Assembly: GCA_903887095.1 (NCBI GenBank)
Contig: CAISOQ010000083.1
Coordinates: 1-6,959 of the forward strand
Direction: 5' to 3'
DNA from: an uncultured Flavobacteriia bacterium
GTDB taxonomy: Bacteria > Bacteroidota > Bacteroidia > Flavobacteriales_D > Crocinitomicaceae
Length of the DNA: 6,959 nucleotides
A model generated the notes under the pieces. It did no database searches. It was given only the letters and a program-made list of their open reading frames with translations, and was not told where the DNA came from. Shown one piece after another: positions 5,683 through 6,959 of this stretch (positions are counted from its first letter, which is position 1; each line of letters begins with the position of its first letter). A program made the translations under genes and the position numbers.

Positions 5683-6959
5683 ATGCGTTTTTTCGCTCCA
5701 AATGTTTCGTCATATAAGGTTGGTTTCTACATGAGACTCTTAGTGCTGGCTTTATGTTGGCAACCTGATTTGATTGCTCAGAATAACGACCTAACTTTTA
5801 GTGCTCCATCAGTAACTGCAACAGCTTTAAACACCGGTTACGCTCGGCTTGAGAATTCTGCTGATTTGAACTCAGCAGCTCTTACAATCGAGGCTTGGAT
5901 TTATCCGACCGCATGGAGACTATCTGAATGGCAAGGATCAATCATTAACAAAGAAGGGGCCAGCTCAGGTTATTTTCTTAGATGCGGTAACAACGGAGCA
6001 TTGACTTTTGGTTTTGGAAAAAGCGGTGGCTTTAATTTTGTAACAGTAAATAATGTACTAAGGCTTAATACTTGGCAGCATGTGTCGGCTGTAATTAATG
6101 GAACCAATTGTTATCTATATAGAAATGGAGTTCTCGTTGGCACAGGCACCACGCCTGCAGCTTATGTCCCATCGACTTTACCCCTTGAAATAGGAAGGAG
6201 TAATAATGATTTTAATCGATATTTTATTGGTAAAATAGATGAAGTACGCATTTGGAAAACAGCTCTTACTGCGCAAGTTATTAGGGATTGGTCAACTAAA
6301 ACGGTGAGTAGTTGCCATCCTAATTTTGGCAATCTAGTGGGTTATTACGAGTGTAATAATACTACTTCAGGTGTGTTGACTGCCACTGCAGGAAGCAATG
6401 GTACAGTTCAAAACGCCACCTACGCTTCTTCAAGCTCTCCGATATTTCCGTGGTCTTATCCGCAGGTAAGTAACTCAGGTTGCAGTGGAAATTTAATTGC
6501 ATCCGGTCTTGCGCCGGGCGGTCAAGGAAGCAATACTTCTGGAGTGCTTACTTTAAATGGAACTAACCAATATGTGACTTTGAATGGGCTTACCAACCTT
6601 TCCGGTTCTCAAATAACGATTGAATACTGGTTCAAAGGAACGAACTGTCAATCGGCTGTTCGACAGCAATCGGCTGCAGGTTATATAGTTGCCGGTTGGG
6701 GTCCTACCACTGCGCCCCAACATATTTTGTCTAATGATCAAGGAACTACGGGTATTCCAGTTGCCAATAATCCGACGGAGTTGTATGATAATAACTGGCA
6801 CCATGTAGCAATGACCTGGCAACAGAACACTGCAAATGGGTTTAAATCATATTTAGACGGTGTATTGCAAAGTCAGAGAACCAGCTTTAACGCTACGATT
6901 CCTCCTATGAATGCGAATGCAGTAATCGGCTCATTGAATGGTGCAGCAGGCACTGCAGG
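5683..6959 (+). CDS. Secreted protein with two LamG (concanavalin A-like) domains, 3' end beyond right edge
   Basis: The frame is open from the ATG at 5683 to the right edge (425 codons plus two bases) with no stop, so the C-terminus is missing. An in-frame TAA at 5668-5670 bounds the start. A second ATG at 5731 (residue 17) gives a neater signal peptide (MRLLVLALCWQPDLIAQ); either start leads to cleavage after Gln33. Residues about 50-200 form a LamG/Laminin_G_3-like domain: LTIEAWIYP, NTWQHVSAVING, YRNGVLVGTG and the diagnostic end FIGKIDEVRIWKTALT. After a Cys-bearing linker (C211, C224, C267), a second copy starts near 288: LNGTNQYVTL, ITIEYWFKG, NNWHHVAMTWQ, SYLDGVLQ and AVIGSLNGA, cut before its end. 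LamG folds bind glycans or proteins outside the cell. It lies 75 bases after the beta-helix gene on the same strand, so co-transcription is possible. By analogy it probably ends in a T9SS sorting domain, which is not visible. Confidence 0.88.
   Translation, partial: MRFFAPNVSSYKVGFYMRLLVLALCWQPDLIAQNNDLTFSAPSVTATALNTGYARLENSADLNSAALTIEAWIYPTAWRLSEWQGSIINKEGASSGYFLRCGNNGALTFGFGKSGGFNFVTVNNVLRLNTWQHVSAVINGTNCYLYRNGVLVGTGTTPAAYVPSTLPLEIGRSNNDFNRYFIGKIDEVRIWKTALTAQVIRDWSTKTVSSCHPNFGNLVGYYECNNTTSGVLTATAGSNGTVQNATYASSSSPIFPWSYPQVSNSGCSGNLIASGLAPGGQGSNTSGVLTLNGTNQYVTLNGLTNLSGSQITIEYWFKGTNCQSAVRQQSAAGYIVAGWGPTTAPQHILSNDQGTTGIPVANNPTELYDNNWHHVAMTWQQNTANGFKSYLDGVLQSQRTSFNATIPPMNANAVIGSLNGAAGTA

Noticed and set aside
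6553..6822. Open frame of 89 codons on the minus strand
   Set aside because: It lies wholly antisense to the second LamG domain, whose plus-strand frame shows clear family motifs. The minus-strand translation resembles nothing I recognise.

Overview
The window looks like a piece of a Bacteroidota chromosome (Flavobacteriia/Sphingobacteriia-like). The evidence is AT-rich DNA, start codons preceded by A/T-rich leaders without clear Shine-Dalgarno sequences, signal peptides ending in ...SQ or ...AQ, and above all a type IX secretion system (T9SS) type A C-terminal sorting domain on the central protein. That domain is essentially confined to this phylum.

Layout: (1) 1-771, minus strand: the N-terminal 257 codons of a TPR-repeat protein with a signal peptide or N-terminal membrane segment, cut by the left edge. 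(2) 772-969: a 198-base divergent intergenic region that should hold promoters for both flanking genes; no strong consensus was found. (3) 970-5607, plus strand: a complete 1545-residue secreted protein. Its order is signal peptide, very long Asn-rich right-handed beta-helix (about residues 36-1197), a Bacteroidota-type beta-sandwich module, two tandem 73-residue Ig-like repeats and the T9SS sorting domain. A Gly/Thr-rich module resembling phage and environmental-bacterial surface proteins is embedded in the helix at about residues 499-566. (4) 5608-5682: a short gap with weak hairpins. (5) 5683 to the right edge, plus strand: the first 425 codons of a second exported protein with two LamG (concanavalin A-like) domains, cut by the right edge and not closed by a stop.

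Inferred biology: the two plus-strand genes encode large modular proteins that cross the inner membrane by Sec. The first, and probably the second, is then exported by T9SS to the cell surface or medium, where beta-helix and LamG modules usually bind or process glycans or mediate adhesion. Their order and the 75-base gap allow co-transcription. The divergent TPR protein has the N-terminal form seen in Bacteroidota TPR sensor kinases and TPR-HTH regulators, but its output domain lies outside the window. No RNA gene, insertion sequence, CRISPR array or clearly new multi-gene system is visible. The most unusual item is the module nested inside the beta-helix.
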